From the NCBI RefSeq assembly GCF_002994745.2, contig NW_020126845.1, positions 1-64,000 of the forward strand: a stretch of DNA of 64,000 bases, in the 5' to 3' direction. Position 1 is the stretch's first letter. The number at the start of each line of letters is the position of its first letter. The stretch comes from Rosa chinensis (taxonomy: Eukaryota; Streptophyta; Magnoliopsida; Rosales; Rosaceae). Of this stretch, positions 43,531-55,252 are shown one piece after another. The notes below the pieces were generated by a model. It saw only the letters and a program-made list of their open reading frames with translations. It ran no database searches and was not told the origin of the DNA. The position numbers and the translations under genes are program-made.

Positions 43531-44249
43531 GTTGAATGAATAGTGCAGAGACACTTCTACCCATGCTACCTGCCTTTTTAACAGAAGTGCCCCTTTACTA
43601 AATATCTAATAAGGTTGCAACTTGATGTGGTGGTAAAGGATAGGCTATCTGCTCTTTCCAAATTCTAGCCATCATCATTTGTAATTCCATCGACGTCGTA
43701 GGGCGTTGGTTCTAGGTTAATTTATTAGGAGATTCTCTCTTTGTCTCTCGCTACTTAGAGCAAGTTCAGCGGTATTTGTTTGCCCGGGCAAAAGGTGGGA
43801 ATGATGATGTGTTTGACCGGTTAATTGATTTTTATGCTTCCACCGTCCCATGCATGACCAGCCAAGCTTTGCTCTTTCTTAACCCAGGCCAAAACAAATG
43901 GGCAAGCCTCTGACTATTTTCTTGCCCAAGGTCATGGAGCTGCCAGCTCGCCAAAGAGGAGAACGTGGGTGACGTCAGGTGCGGATGCAAGGAGACAGAC
44001 GCGGGAGTGGAGGCCACAGACCAATCGAGAAGCGCCATGTGGCCCAGCACCTTCTACATATCCGTATTTTGTCGCGTAACGACATTGCTTTTGCGGCAGG
44101 GGACAGGTAGCATCGACCAGTTGGCTTTTCAGAAAATTTGAAACCAACGGTGGTTTAATTTGGGCCGTTGGTTTCAATTAAGGTGAACAATCCGATGGTG
44201 GATGAATTAATATTGATAGGAATTAATTGTAACGGTAATGTTTGGTGGA
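43531..44249. other. Unassigned, partly GC-rich intergenic or transposon-derived DNA
   Basis: AGAGCAAGTTCAGCGG at 43758 and the roughly inverted AGTTCAACTCCAACACTT near 44390-44404 could be the ends of a short non-autonomous element, but no convincing TSD is seen. No gene is supported. Confidence 0.35.
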
Positions 44250-44374
44250 GTTTTGACCAATCTTGACCGGTCAAGAAAAACAACGGGTGTAAACCCATGT
44301 CCAGTGGCAGTGAACAGTATCTTGACTGGTCGAATTCTTGACTTCTCGACCTTGACATTTCTTGACTACGGGTG
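44250..44374. promoter_or_regulatory. Cluster of W-box cores (TTGAC)
   Basis: Seven TTGAC cores on both strands within about 125 bases (for example TTTTGACCAATCTTGACCGG, CTTGACTGGTC, TTCTTGACTTC and CCTTGACATTTCTTGAC). TTGAC[CT] is the binding core of WRKY factors. Whether the density has any regulatory role is unknown. Confidence 0.4.
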
Positions 44375-44757
44375 AATTTGTTCTTATAGTTCAACTCCAA
44401 CACTTAATGTCGGCGGGTATCAAGACATGCGCGATGTGCACTGGTTTCAAGACCACCATGGGTCGTCGCATCACCAAGACCGCATCTAATCATTATAGAG
44501 GTGCAGTAGCCAACATTTTTGCTTTTGAGTTCTCAGATTTTGTGGCCTTGAGAATTGGGATTTGGATGCTATGGGTACTTTGGGTAACATGGATGGTATG
44601 GAGGCTTCGCCTACTAAGGGCACATCTCAAATTGATCAGACTAGCTTGCATAATCAAGAATAGATCCTAATCGATGTTTTAGGTCCTTTTTGGATCTGGA
44701 CATTGGATCCAAGTCTTGCGATAGGTTTTATGCTATTTAGATTTTTCTTCACTTCAT

Positions 44758-45102
44758 TTGATGAACAATACTTCGTTTGATTTTATAAGTTCCTTGTCTA
44801 TTGATTTTGATGCTTGTTTATTCGATAGATTGGTGAATACTACACTCTATGAGTCTCTGTATCAGCATGCTGTGAGTATCACAATTACGTGCTTGGTTGA
44901 GCAATTCAATTTATGCTGGGGTAGGTTTAGTATGGATCAGTCTGCTGCTTTCTTCTTTAAATCGGTCCATAATTATTTAATTAACAACTCTCAAGATCAT
45001 GATAATGATTTTCACAGTCTTGTTGATAAATATCTTGAGAATGCTGCAGGTTTTCCTTATCTTGTTAAAATTTCTTGGTTAATATATTTGACCTTATCTT
45101 AA
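44758..45102 (+). CDS. Hypothetical ORF, 114 codons
   Basis: The frame from ATG at 44758 to the TAA at 45100-45102 is moderately hydrophobic with Ser/Phe/Asp-rich sequence (FDFISSLSIDFDACLFDRLVN near the start, NSQDHDNDFHSLVDKY later). Upstream frames around 44400-44690 look coding-like in other phases. I recognise no domain and see no promoter or terminator. It may be an exon-sized remnant of a retroelement or gene. Confidence 0.25.
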   Translation: MMNNTSFDFISSLSIDFDACLFDRLVNTTLYESLYQHAVSITITCLVEQFNLCWGRFSMDQSAAFFFKSVHNYLINNSQDHDNDFHSLVDKYLENAAGFPYLVKISWLIYLTLS

Positions 45103-45330
45103 TACATATTCCGTCGTCTTGTGTTAGGAAAAGAAAATAAAGAATGTAAGAAAAAAGAGGAAGTAATTAACTAATTTAATTACATAGGAAAATGACATGC
45201 ATATTATAGAAAACATATTTTTTTCGAGCAAGGTAATTAGCCTATTAGGAACTGTTGACCCTATAAAAAAAAAATTAGGGAAATCGAGTGGGATTTGACC
45301 CCCTCTGATTTGCGAATCGTACGGGGTACC

Positions 45331-45416
45331 ATATTACCAATTAGTAGGTTTAGTGGATGTCAATTTCAAGCCAGAAGGCGGTGACACATGCATCTTTCCA
45401 TACTAATTGGTAATAT
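45331..45416. repeat. Perfect 16-bp inverted repeat (stem-loop)
   Basis: ATATTACCAATTAGTA at 45331 and its exact inverse TACTAATTGGTAATAT at 45401, with a 54-base spacer. It could be a small MITE remnant. Confidence 0.7.
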
Positions 45417-45419
45417 AGT

Positions 45420-46650
45420 AGGTTCTGGATAAAAACCAAAACTATAATGAAAACGAAAGGGAAAAATAATTTAAAACCGCCAAATGGAAATCTGATCCTA
45501 TGCCAACACTTGGTCAACGGCGCCAATTTTGTTTTACTCTAAAGTTGAGTTGTACTGAGAAGCACTTTATATCATTTATCTGGTATTAATATTAATTCCA
45601 GATTTATTCCTTCATTATCCGAGAATCATGGTCTCTCCCACCTTTTTGATAAAATATAAAGTGCATGCTTGTTATCGAAAGGTCCATGTGATACCAACAA
45701 AGGCATAATGCGTGACCTAGTTTGAGTCCAAAATATGTAGAACTTTTTAGGTTTGTTCTATCAAGCTAGAATCTAATCAATCTATCATGCTTCAATCCAC
45801 CATGCTGTGGCGGCTTCATATTTTAAAGGAGATTGGATCCATCGATTGAAGGACGTGGGTCCACGTTATTAGCTCTTGTGTTAAATCTTTTCTTGTATTT
45901 TGTTGAAGTGCATCGATTGAAGTGCATGCTTGTCATCGATTGAAGTGGATTAACAACGAGATCCTTTATCTCTTTGGTCTTACGATGAAACATGAATAAT
46001 TTACCAATTTCGTAAGGATCTATATTCCAAGCTCGTCGTCGATTTGATGGCTAAACATATATACCACATCAAGTCAACATTTCTTGGTCGGTTCTTGTCG
46101 TGAAACTTCACCGGGGGGGTGGTGTTGGTTTAATGATGCAGAGACCGCCCAGGGCCCTTCCCTCAAGTTGGAGCAATAGCTGTACCAATATCCTCTAGAC
46201 AAGTGACAAGTCTAATCTGAAACCCGGGATCTAATTAGCCATTAAATTAGGCGGCCACCACCACCAAACCATCACCACTGACAGCACTAAAGCAGGACCC
46301 ATTGGCAAACTAAAATTCTTCACTAACAGATGCACTGCACACCACCTAGGAGAACTTCACACCGACATGACCTGATTAATGAAGCCAATCAAGATCAAAT
46401 ATAGCCTTACGGAACCAATATCCAAACAGAGCATGTCCAAAGAAAATGAACACTCTCCTCCGTGCACTACCACAATCCCGAAGCTGACAACGAAGCCGTA
46501 GACCTTCGAACATACCCCTAATTGTCGACGTTGGACAACAGTGGTCAGAGCAGCCACTTGGTCTTGAACCCCGTTAGGGTTTCGTTGCTATGTTATACAC
46601 ATTTACTTCAATTCATAAGTAAACTATAGGCATAACTAAAACAACATAAA
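45420..46650. other. Intergenic DNA, nothing identified
   Basis: AT-rich with a moderately GC-rich block at 46110-46600. A 66-codon minus-strand frame (46557-46357) has no recognisable family. No terminal repeats were found. Confidence 0.45.
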
Positions 46651-46653
46651 CAA

Positions 46654-46712
<59 letters not shown>
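46654..46712. repeat. (AAT)n microsatellite
   Basis: About twenty uninterrupted AAT units. The minus-strand poly-Ile frame across it is an artefact. Confidence 0.95.
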
Positions 46713-46713
<1 letters not shown>

Positions 46714-47265
46714 CAAAGTAAGAGAATAAAACATACATGAAATAAATGACCTGAAAAAATGTAAATAAAAATAAGAAAAATCGCATATAGATTCTAAAAA
46801 TTTATATGGTATAGGATTTGGATCAACATAATAGTCAAATGACGAATTAAAGTTCGACCTTGCAAATGGGTCATCAGAGGTTGAGAAATCGGAGCCACAA
46901 GATCTCATTTTATTATAAAATTTTGTCATACTTATTTTATTCTCGAGACTTGTAGGTAATGCCTATTTTAAAAAAACGAGTTTCTATTCATACCTCTAAA
47001 TTGGTATTTAGACATCTTTGCTTAATAGACCTCTAACTTATTTTTATAAGTAACCAATATGCTATCTACACTTCCCTCATTTTTCCATAATGCTTCTCGT
47101 CTAATAAAATCAATAAAAACCTATTTATTCCTGAAACTAAATAAACTTTGATAAAAAGAATCAAGGGTTTTCTAATGAAATACTGTAAAGTGATCCATAT
47201 ATACCAGATCATGAATAAGGTAAACCCATGAAGGCCACTCCAATCTTTGAGTTCTTCAATTAATT
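46713..47265. other. AT-rich intergenic DNA, nothing identified
   Basis: No gene or repeat structure that I can support. Confidence 0.5.
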
Positions 47266-47611
47266 ATCTGCTGGGAGGTACTCAGTCAAACGATTCAGGA
47301 AAGCCCAATGCTGAGACTTACAAACTCTCTAATGATGCACGGAAGAAACAACAGGAAGAAACTGATGGCTGTCAGGATTATTAGGCACGCATTGGAGATT
47401 ACCAATTTGCTAACTGATTTGAACCCCATCCATGTTATTGTCGACGCTGATGTCAATAGTGCTCCACATGAAGACGCAGTAGGTATTGGCTGTGCTAGTG
47501 TTGTTATCAGGCTGTGGATATCACACCATTCAGACGTGTGAATCAAGCTAGCTACCTATCTTCTTACAACTGGACATCAAAACTATTGCCGAATGTTTGG
47601 TTGATGAACAC
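47266..47611 (+). pseudogene. RPS5: Ribosomal protein S5 (uS7) processed pseudogene fragment
   Basis: The plus strand matches the conserved middle of cytosolic 40S protein S5 (uS7), which binds 18S rRNA at the mRNA exit. [13 protein letters not shown] is followed in another frame by [37 protein letters not shown], then the frame-shifted remains of the ISPLRRVNQA region, and KTIAECLVDE near 47580. A small deletion removes the residues between QC and LTNS. Several shifts and no introns indicate an intronless retrocopy. The N-terminus is absent. Confidence 0.85.
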
Positions 47612-48823
47612 TGAAAAACCTTGAACGAAACACCGAGACATCATGTTCTTTCAGAAACATGAACGTATACAGCTCAAATTACAGCAAATTCTTTTAATCG
47701 ATCAGCACTACTTAGCAATGAATATTAGTCATACCTCAAATTTTATGTGGTATAAATTAAACCCACATTCCTTCTTTCCTGTGATCAAACGACACAACCA
47801 AGCATTGTTATCCAAAATGCAGCATTTTCATTGCAACCAAAAGATTATTGTAAACAATTAGTAGAACAGCATGCTAGCTAGACAAAAATAACAAATACTT
47901 GGACTACAAAACTAGAGGTTGTAGTGGCAAAATCATAATAAGAGTTGAAAACAAGCCATCAACACCTGGACTATTAAATTAACTGGTCTATATGTGTTGT
48001 CGGCATACAGAGGAAGACAAACATAAAGTAAAGCATTTAAAAGATCAGATAAGCCTAGTGTAGAACTAGAACAAGCAAATGTAAGCTAACATACTGGTGA
48101 ACAAAAAGAATAGGATGCAGCATAAGGTTATTACTGATTTTCTAACTGATTTTATCAAATATGAGAGATTTTTCTTCTTTTTCTTTTGTAGTCCTGAAGA
48201 TGAGTCGGGAATAATTTTATTGTCCTAAATTTTGTTATATTTAAGATGATTGTTGAGTAAAAAAAAAAAAAAAAACTCCCTCATTGCGTCCTTATTGGTA
48301 ATTTGATATGAGTTGACAAAGTAAATTATCACTTAGAAAAATAGAGAGGTCCAAATATTAATTCTGGAGGTATGAATAGAAGCACCCTTTAAAAAAACTT
48401 CAAGTCTGCCTTTAGCTCTTCCCCTCGTTCAGAGTCATGAAAAACTCATTTCATATGCTTATCCTTCTCTTTCTTTCTAGCAACTTTAGCTTCATTGACG
48501 TCGTTTTATCGCCAAAGTGCCTTAACCATAATGGAAGCTTCCCTCTCTTCGATCAGTATCTTCCTCTTCAAATCTTTTTTCTCATAGGCCTTCTGTACAA
48601 AATACTCACAGGCAGCTCTTCATCTTAATCAAGTGAAGTGTGTTCCCCTTCAGAATTGGAATAATGTGACGGTGGAATGAAGTTGTCGAAGTTGAGTTGG
48701 TTTCCAAGAGTATAATCGTATATTTCAAATATTTTGAGCAATGATGAAAAACAAAGACATATTTTTTCCTTGTGTTTAATGCTTATATTTAAGTGTTCGA
48801 TCTAAGAAATTTACAATATCATT
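47612..48823. other. AT-rich intergenic DNA, nothing identified
   Basis: Only short frames and a poly-A run near 48260. Confidence 0.5.
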
Positions 48824-48831
48824 ATTATAAT

Positions 48832-49454
48832 TAGGGCTGCCACTTGGTTTGGTAATTACCAAACCGACTGAATACAAACTTAAGTTTTAAGTTTGGTAAA
48901 CCGATTTTTTGATAACCAAGACCGATAAAACAGAAATAAAAAATTACTCAAAAAATTGGTCCTAAATATTGAATCTACCGATTATCTAAATATTGCCTTT
49001 ATGTATTATAGTTTTCAATACACATACATATATATTAAGAAATAAACATAAAAACTTTCATAATAGTATGAACATTACTATATATAGAACATTAATAATA
49101 CATATATTTTAAGTAACCTGGTCAAAGATGGTCAAATAAACTATTTTGATTAAAAATAGCTAAAACTTGATGTCATATTTACAAAAGAAAGCTATAATAA
49201 GTATATAAAATACAAAGTTTACGACTATAAAATTAAAAAATTAAAAAACCTAATATTGTCCATTCTAATTATATTGCAAAAGTTTAGTGGTTATAAAATT
49301 GGTAATACCGAAAATTGAAATACTGAATTTTGTAGGTATAATTAAAACCAAAAGTTTTGGTTGATAATTGGTATCTCAATTTTGAAACCGAAAGCTTTGA
49401 TTTTGAACTTGGTAATACCTATAATCGATTTGAACCGACCGAATGATAGCCCTA
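48832..49454. mobile_element. hAT-type MITE, 623 bp
   Basis: Starts TAGGGCTGCCACTTGGTTTGG and ends GAATGATAGCCCTA, inverted at the outer bases. The interior repeats GGTAATTACC, AAACCGA and TTTTGGTT-like phrases in both orientations, typical of this MITE class. Flanks ATTATAAT and ATTATAAC match at seven of eight bases. Confidence 0.75.
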
Positions 49455-49462
49455 ATTATAAC

Positions 49463-51928
49463 TAACAAAAAAAAGAGTTCAAATTGAAAATTAAAAAAAA
49501 ACTAAAATCATTATATCGGCTCTCGTAAAGTCGCTGATCCGTTTTTTCTTTTTCTCTGCAACTCTTGCAACATATTTAGTGCACTTAATTAGTTTTGGTA
49601 GTCCAATGAAGACCTCCCATGTTTTTGTTCAATGCAAGACCAATTTCATTAAAATTGTTAGTCATGTCACATGAATGTTTTTGACATTGTTCCTAATCTA
49701 AAGGTATGGAAAAAAAGAACCATAGCAACTTGCCTTTCCCTTAAGATATGAAAAATGTAGCTTCCTTTCGAAAATCCCTTTCCTTTGTACGATTTATCCT
49801 AAGGTGTAAAGGTAGAGATATAATGTAGAATATTACCTCTTTAGATGGATCAAAACCTTCAATATCTATTTGATTGTATAATGAAATTAAACAACATGAC
49901 AATTCTATAATACATGTGTAGAAATAAGAAGAAAGTAATTAGAATAAAGGAGAAGAAAAGAGACAAGATATAGGGTGTAGAAAAAGGATGGTAAGGTATG
50001 ATCATTTTATATACGTTATAATTTTTTTAATGACGATGCATCAATTAAGGGGTTTGTTGTGCTGATGACATATTATAATTGATATGGTTTTTATGAATAC
50101 CAAATTGATTGAAAAATAACATTAACTCTCAATTTATTGATGCATAAATTATTGATTGTTTTGAGTAATATTGTTATGGATAAATTTGATATGTGAAAAA
50201 GTAGAAGTTGACCCATCATGCTAATATAAGAAAGTAAGCTGATGTGAATACTTAATCATTGGACCGCAATTAATAAAACTTTTTGTCCGGATTACAATCA
50301 AAACAGGTCATGATTTTTGGACTTATAAGTAATTAACTCTATTTTTGTGCTCCGGGTCAACAACCGTATCTTCGCATGCGTATAAAAAATGTGCTGCACC
50401 ATGACCTCGTCTTCTGCACCAATCAATCATATACCATTTCTAAAGTTGTGTCTGCCATTTCATTTCCATTAAGCCAATTGAGCAAGAGGTGCTCCCACTG
50501 TAAGTTGAGAGAAAGCAAAACGACAAATAACAAAACTAGAGGGACTAGGACAACAAGCCAGGACTCCAATCTGAGCCTCAACCCAGATCGAATCCCTACA
50601 TGCAGCATCACATCAACCTCCAGAGATCTTCCGGCGTTCCAAACCGCCAAACAACGATCCACGACCACGAATCGGCCTCCAATGCATGCAGAGCATGCAC
50701 CACCAACTATCAAGAGGAGAACACGAGTGAGCTCAATGAAAACAACAAAAAGAACAGAAAAATTACAGTAAAGTAAATAATTGGCACACTTTGTTTATGA
50801 TGTTTTCCATCACTATGGGAGAGCATCCAAATGATCGAACAACAATGACGAGGCCTTTGTGTTTGAACAGTCTAGTCATATCCTTTGTCTTAATGTGCAA
50901 AGCTGGACAGTGGTCGACATTAAACTAAATGCCTAATTGTCTCTACACGAGTGTTGAGCACATGTAAATCAATATTTTTCAGACCAAACAAAAAGTGTTA
51001 ATCAATATTTCGTTTTCTTATTATTTGCTTTCGTCAAATTAAACTCAATTTTGCCCCAACGAGTCGCCACGCACATTGTCCTCTTGACAGATGACTTATT
51101 CAATGAGTCACTTTGCACACAAATAGTTTTTGGATTTGGGGGGATATGTAGGATTAATTTAGTTTATATCAAAAGGAGATCCACTTTTGTTAACTGTTGC
51201 TTTGCTTAATTTTATTTTTATTCGTCTTTGCCTTTCACATTGGTGGTGGAGAATCTCCTCCATGGAATTTCTATTCGGGCACTCAACGAAAGATCAACAA
51301 CGGAACATATGCACATGCAAGCAAAAATTTAGACCAACAAATCCACTATACTCTCATGATACAGATATTATTAATTTGGCAAGAAAGGAGCACTAATGGT
51401 CCGGACAATAAATACAAATAGTTTTTTTTTTTAAAGGCAAATACAAATAGTTAAGTAAAGAGCTAGCATTGTTAACATATGTTACCATGCATCTCTTATT
51501 AATTTAAGACTAAAAAGTACATTATCTTCAGTAGACCAATTAATACAAATTAGACTAACTCCATATATTAGTACACACTAATTCCTTGCAATGGTAAACT
51601 ACCCTCCTAAAAATTAATTAGAGAGAGTTAATTTACCATTGCAATATGTTGCTCTACCACTACAATTGTCTTGTCTATCATTGATGTGTATCGGGTGTTG
51701 CTACACCGGTGTATCCTCGTGTCTCTTCCTCATGACGAAGTTTGCCACACTTATTGGCCAGCGGCACAAAAGCCTCTTTTCCTTAGCATTTTAGTTGCTG
51801 CTGGTTAGACTCGGCTGATCTCGCTTGGGTTACTCTTGTTTTGGCTAGTTGTAATCTCAGGTTATTTGTGTTTCCTTGCGACCATCGCAGGGTTGCCTCA
51901 AAGGTGACCGATGATAATTAACTACTAT
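49463..51928. other. Intergenic DNA with two weak ORFs
   Basis: A plus-strand frame at 50376-50771 (131 codons, Thr/Ser/Arg-rich) overlaps an antisense frame at 50713-50423 with a hydrophobic centre. Neither shows a family, and the overlap suggests at most one is meaningful. Frames at 51187-51421 overlap each other likewise. No terminal repeats were found. Confidence 0.35.
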
Positions 51929-52235
51929 CGTTTTTTCCCCTAGTTTGTGATCAGTGATGTAGCCAGAAATTCTATTAAGTAAGGTCAACAACATGATCGA
52001 AATAGCTCTAGCTCACTAATCTTATGTACAAAAGAACTGAATTTTTGACGTAAACAATAAATGATAGTTTTATGGTTTTTTTCTTTTCTTTTTTTCCCTA
52101 GTTTGGGATCAGTGATGTAGCCAGAAATTCTATTAAGTAAGGTCAACAACATGATCGAAATAGCGCTAGCTCACTAATCTTATGTACAAAAGAACTGAAT
52201 TTTCGACGTAAACAATAAATGATAGTTTTATGGTT
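51929..52235. repeat. 158-bp-period direct duplication including a hAT-like left end
   Basis: TTTTTTCCC-CTAGTTTGNGATCAGTGATGTAGCC through AAATGATAGTTTTATGG occurs twice (51929-52078 and 52087-52235), nearly identical. The unit contains about 20 bases of flanking DNA plus the first ~125 bases of the transposon. Confidence 0.88.
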
Positions 52236-53348
52236 TTTTTTTTTTTTTTTAGTGAAGCCACGAGGGAGAAATAATATATTCATCACAAACCAGAATATGC
52301 CGTTACATACCCTTCCGCTGCCTTCCATAGACAGATAAGAAGGTAGTGGTAGTACCCACAAGTGGTACGTACATATAGTCCTACTCATTAGACATTTAAA
52401 TACGTAGAGGTAGCGGATACCCTCATTCAGTGCTACTCCAGAGGCACTAGAAGTACATAGAGTGTTCCTAATACAAGGAACTTTATTGTAATTAGACAAA
52501 CTAAAAACATAGGGATGGGCTGAGAGCAAAACCCTAGCCCACCATAGAAGCCCAAAGGCAGCCCAAAGTGGAGTGATCCACAAGGCCCAACAGGATGATG
52601 TGACCCAAGCCCAAAATTCTCCTCAGCCTCCCAAGCTGCACACAGCACTGAAGCAGCCGCCGGATCCCATTGCTGCATCCCATCGTCTCAACCCTCGACG
52701 CCTGATTCCACCGCTGCAACCCACCACCTCACCCCTCGACGCCTCATCCCATAGATGCAACCCCACGTCTCAATCCACAACACCTCATCCTTCGTAGCCA
52801 CCTTGCTGCAAGTCATGCTGCCATTGTCAAAAACACAATTCCAAAGTCTCGACCCTGATCAGGTGCAGATCCACCGCCTAGCCCTATCATCGTTGATGAC
52901 CTACCGTGTATAGATGTTCACCGCGTCCTAGACGTCCTTGGGTACTCGCCGTCAACATCATCAGCCAAACCTTGAGCCAACCGCCCTTTCAAAGCTCCGG
53001 ATCATTCAAATCCCGCCCGACAGCAAAGCCATGCGGCTTCGGTGAAGCCAAAAGGCCAGCCTAGGCTAGGACCGCCGCCGGACGAGAATATTCTCAAGGT
53101 AGTGAAGCCTCCTTAGGGTTTCCTCAGAGAGAAAACAAATTAATTATTTCCTTGATCAATGTCTTTGGGCATTTTTAGAACTTGGATGGTTTACTAAAAA
53201 GTAAACAGAAAATAATGGGAAGTCGCAAAATTTGATAAGAAATAGAGAGGTCAACGAAGGCTTTACAAGTTATGTGAAACTAGAAACATCCAATATTTAA
53301 ACTAAAAAGCTAAAGTGAGAGGCTCAACCACCCTTAGCTATGCCCATG
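51952..53348. mobile_element. hAT-like element, 1.4 kb, hosting a retroposon
   Basis: Starts CAGTGATGTAGCCAGAAATTC and ends GGCTCAACCACCCTTAGCTATGCCCATG, the recognisable pair of ends of a widespread plant hAT group (CAGTGGCGGAGCC ... GGCTCCGCCCATG-like). Flanks TTTGTGAT (51944-51951) and CTTGTGAT (53349-53356) match at seven of eight bases. It contains the poly(A) retroposon at 52236-53125. Confidence 0.75.
52236..53125 (-). mobile_element. Poly(A)-tailed retroposon, probably a LINE 3' end or derivative
   Basis: On the minus strand a GC-richer sequence ends TTCTCCCTCGTGGCTTCACT followed by about 20 A (poly-T at 52232-52251 on the plus strand), a shape typical of plant LINE tails. Preceding minus-strand text includes RVCNGIFWFVMNILFLPRGF. 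The upstream part (52480-53100) has no clear ORF. Target duplication was not found. Confidence 0.5.
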
Positions 53349-53356
53349 CTTGTGAT

Positions 53357-53915
53357 TCTAACTAGGATCCACTACACGAGCCTGCTCGGCACTTAATGGG
53401 TGGCTGGCTTGGCACCAGTGTCAATGTTTCTAAGAATGGATGCCAAGTCTAGTCAGAATCTGAGATTTAGGTCACGTTGAGTTAGCATCTAGTCCAAGAT
53501 CTAAACAGCTTCCAAAAGTGGATGTTGGGGACTTGGTCCAAATTTGGGATCCAATCCTCGATATGGTTGTTGTTCTTTACAATCTTGAGTTCATCTTGCC
53601 AAGTTTTGACACCATTGATGGCTACAATCAAATCGTTCATTAGGCGGGGGATTACTTTTGTTCTGAATATGGTCATCTTGTAGGGTAAATATCCTCTTGA
53701 AACTATTTAGTAGTCAGTATCACCATTGTTTGATACAAAGAGCTATACTTAGCCTCCTAACTTATTTATATCATATATGTTATTATTAAGAGAAGTGAGT
53801 TTGTTTTCCTTACTTTGTCCGAAATTTCTCATAATGAACGCTTTTTCACTTTAAAAAATTTAATAAATGAAGGGTATTATAGTAATTAGCGAACTAAATA
53901 TGTAAATAAGGGTCT
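53357..53915. other. Intergenic DNA, nothing identified
   Basis: A short minus-strand frame (53676-53482) has no recognised family. Confidence 0.45.
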
Positions 53916-54311
53916 TTGACCAAAAGCCCCAAAATTGGCTAAAATAATCCCACTTACCTCAGCAACAGATTTTTATTCCCACTTACCCAATTTCAAATAA
54001 AATGATAATTTGGCCCTCAGCTTAATTAAAAAACTACATCCATGCCATTGATCTCTCTCTTTCCTCTCTCTCATCCATTTCCGATCAGACTCTCTCTCTC
54101 TTCTCTCTCATCCCTCTCTGATAACACACACACACACTCTCTCTCTCTCTAGAAGGCATTTGTATATCCACGTCGTCGCTTTCCTCCTTCTCTCCACAGC
54201 CGTGTTCTTCCCCTTCTCCTCTGACTCGGCCTAGAGCTCGCCCGGATCCAACTCATCCACGTCAGAGTCCACTCGTCGTCGGAAATCACCCTGGATCTTT
54301 CCTTCTCGCTG

Positions 54312-54590
54312 ATGATCAAGGTCGATCAGTTCTCCGATCCACCGCCGGTCATGGAATCAGACTCATCCTCGAGCCCAGAACCAGACTTCACCTTCGCCTT
54401 CAACTACCGCAATTTCTCCGATCAGGTTATGGAAATTGACGAAGCCGCAAAGCCTTTTGGCTCTATCCCTACATCGATGAAGGAAGAGTGCCAGTTCTCT
54501 GAGAATCCGGACGGAGTGCAGGTTCGGGATTTGCTCCTGGTCGGAGCTCGCTTCGCACTGTGTCATTGGATCCGGCTCTTGACTTGGGTG
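54312..54590 (+). pseudogene. Captured N-terminus resembling POB1/LRB-type BTB protein
   Basis: The frame from ATG at 54312 reads DPPPVMESDSSSSPEPDFTF followed by AFNYRNFSDQV. The acidic Ser-rich lead and the D-F-x-F-A-F-N-x-x-N-F-S-D core are the N-terminal signature of plant POB1/LRB BTB proteins (ubiquitin-ligase adaptors). After FSDQV the match fades (MEIDEAAKPFG onward), so a second source or divergence is possible. It is followed by non-coding minisatellite rather than a BTB domain. Confidence 0.45.
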
Positions 54591-54669
54591 CCTAGAGCAT
54601 TTTCTGGGTGCCCAAATCAGTTTTTTTTTTCTTTAAGTAATGGGACAGAAGGAAAAAAAAAACAGTTTT

Positions 54670-55085
54670 GAATGTCTATTAAGGGGCAATAGACGTCTGT
54701 TAAAGGTCTATTGGGGGGTAATAGATTTCTGTTAAAGGACTATTGGGGGCAATAGACTTCTGTTAAAGGTCTATTGGAGGGCAATAGACGTTTTGAATTG
54801 ATGTAATCTCCTTGTTTTTTTTTTTTTTTTCCTTCTGTAATCAAAGTTTTATTTGTCTAAATTTAGGGAGATTAGTTCCCATTCTTACTATTGAAAAGTC
54901 TTATTGAGGGCAATAGATGTCTATTGGGGGGCAATACATGGCTGATAGTCGTCTATTGGAGGGTAATATATGGTTGATAGTCGTCTATTGGGGGGCAATA
55001 GACGTCTATTAGGGGGTAATAGACTATTGGGGCAATAGACATAGACCTCTATTGCCTCTTTATTAGGGGCAATAGATGTCTATAG
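54670..55085. repeat. GGGGCAATAGACGTCTATT minisatellite
   Basis: Palindrome-rich units of about 18-35 bases (GGCAATAGACGTCTATTGGG and variants such as GGTAATAGATTTCTG) repeat about a dozen times with one interruption (54790-54890). A diverged version is at 43055-43195. Confidence 0.75.
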
Positions 55086-55217
55086 AGGGCAAAAAAACTT
55101 TTTCGGTGAGATTTTCAGCAAATTCCGGTGGGAGGCGGCCTGTGACTGGAGACCGGAATTCGGCAAAAGTTGACCGGACTCATGCAGCAAGTGACCGGGC
55201 TCCGGCGAAGTCTCTTA

Positions 55218-55252
<35 letters not shown>

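Noticed and set aside
43630..43710. SINE with pol III A and B boxes (TGGTGGTAAAGG ... GGTTCTAGG)
   Set aside because: Both boxes deviate from consensus and no tail or TSD is visible.
43758..44404. Complete MITE with AGAGCAAGTTC ends
   Set aside because: The right end is only a weak inverse and the flanks do not give a convincing target duplication, so no element was called.
46636..46929. 97-codon minus-strand ORF
   Set aside because: About a fifth of it is poly-Ile from the AAT microsatellite; the rest has no match.
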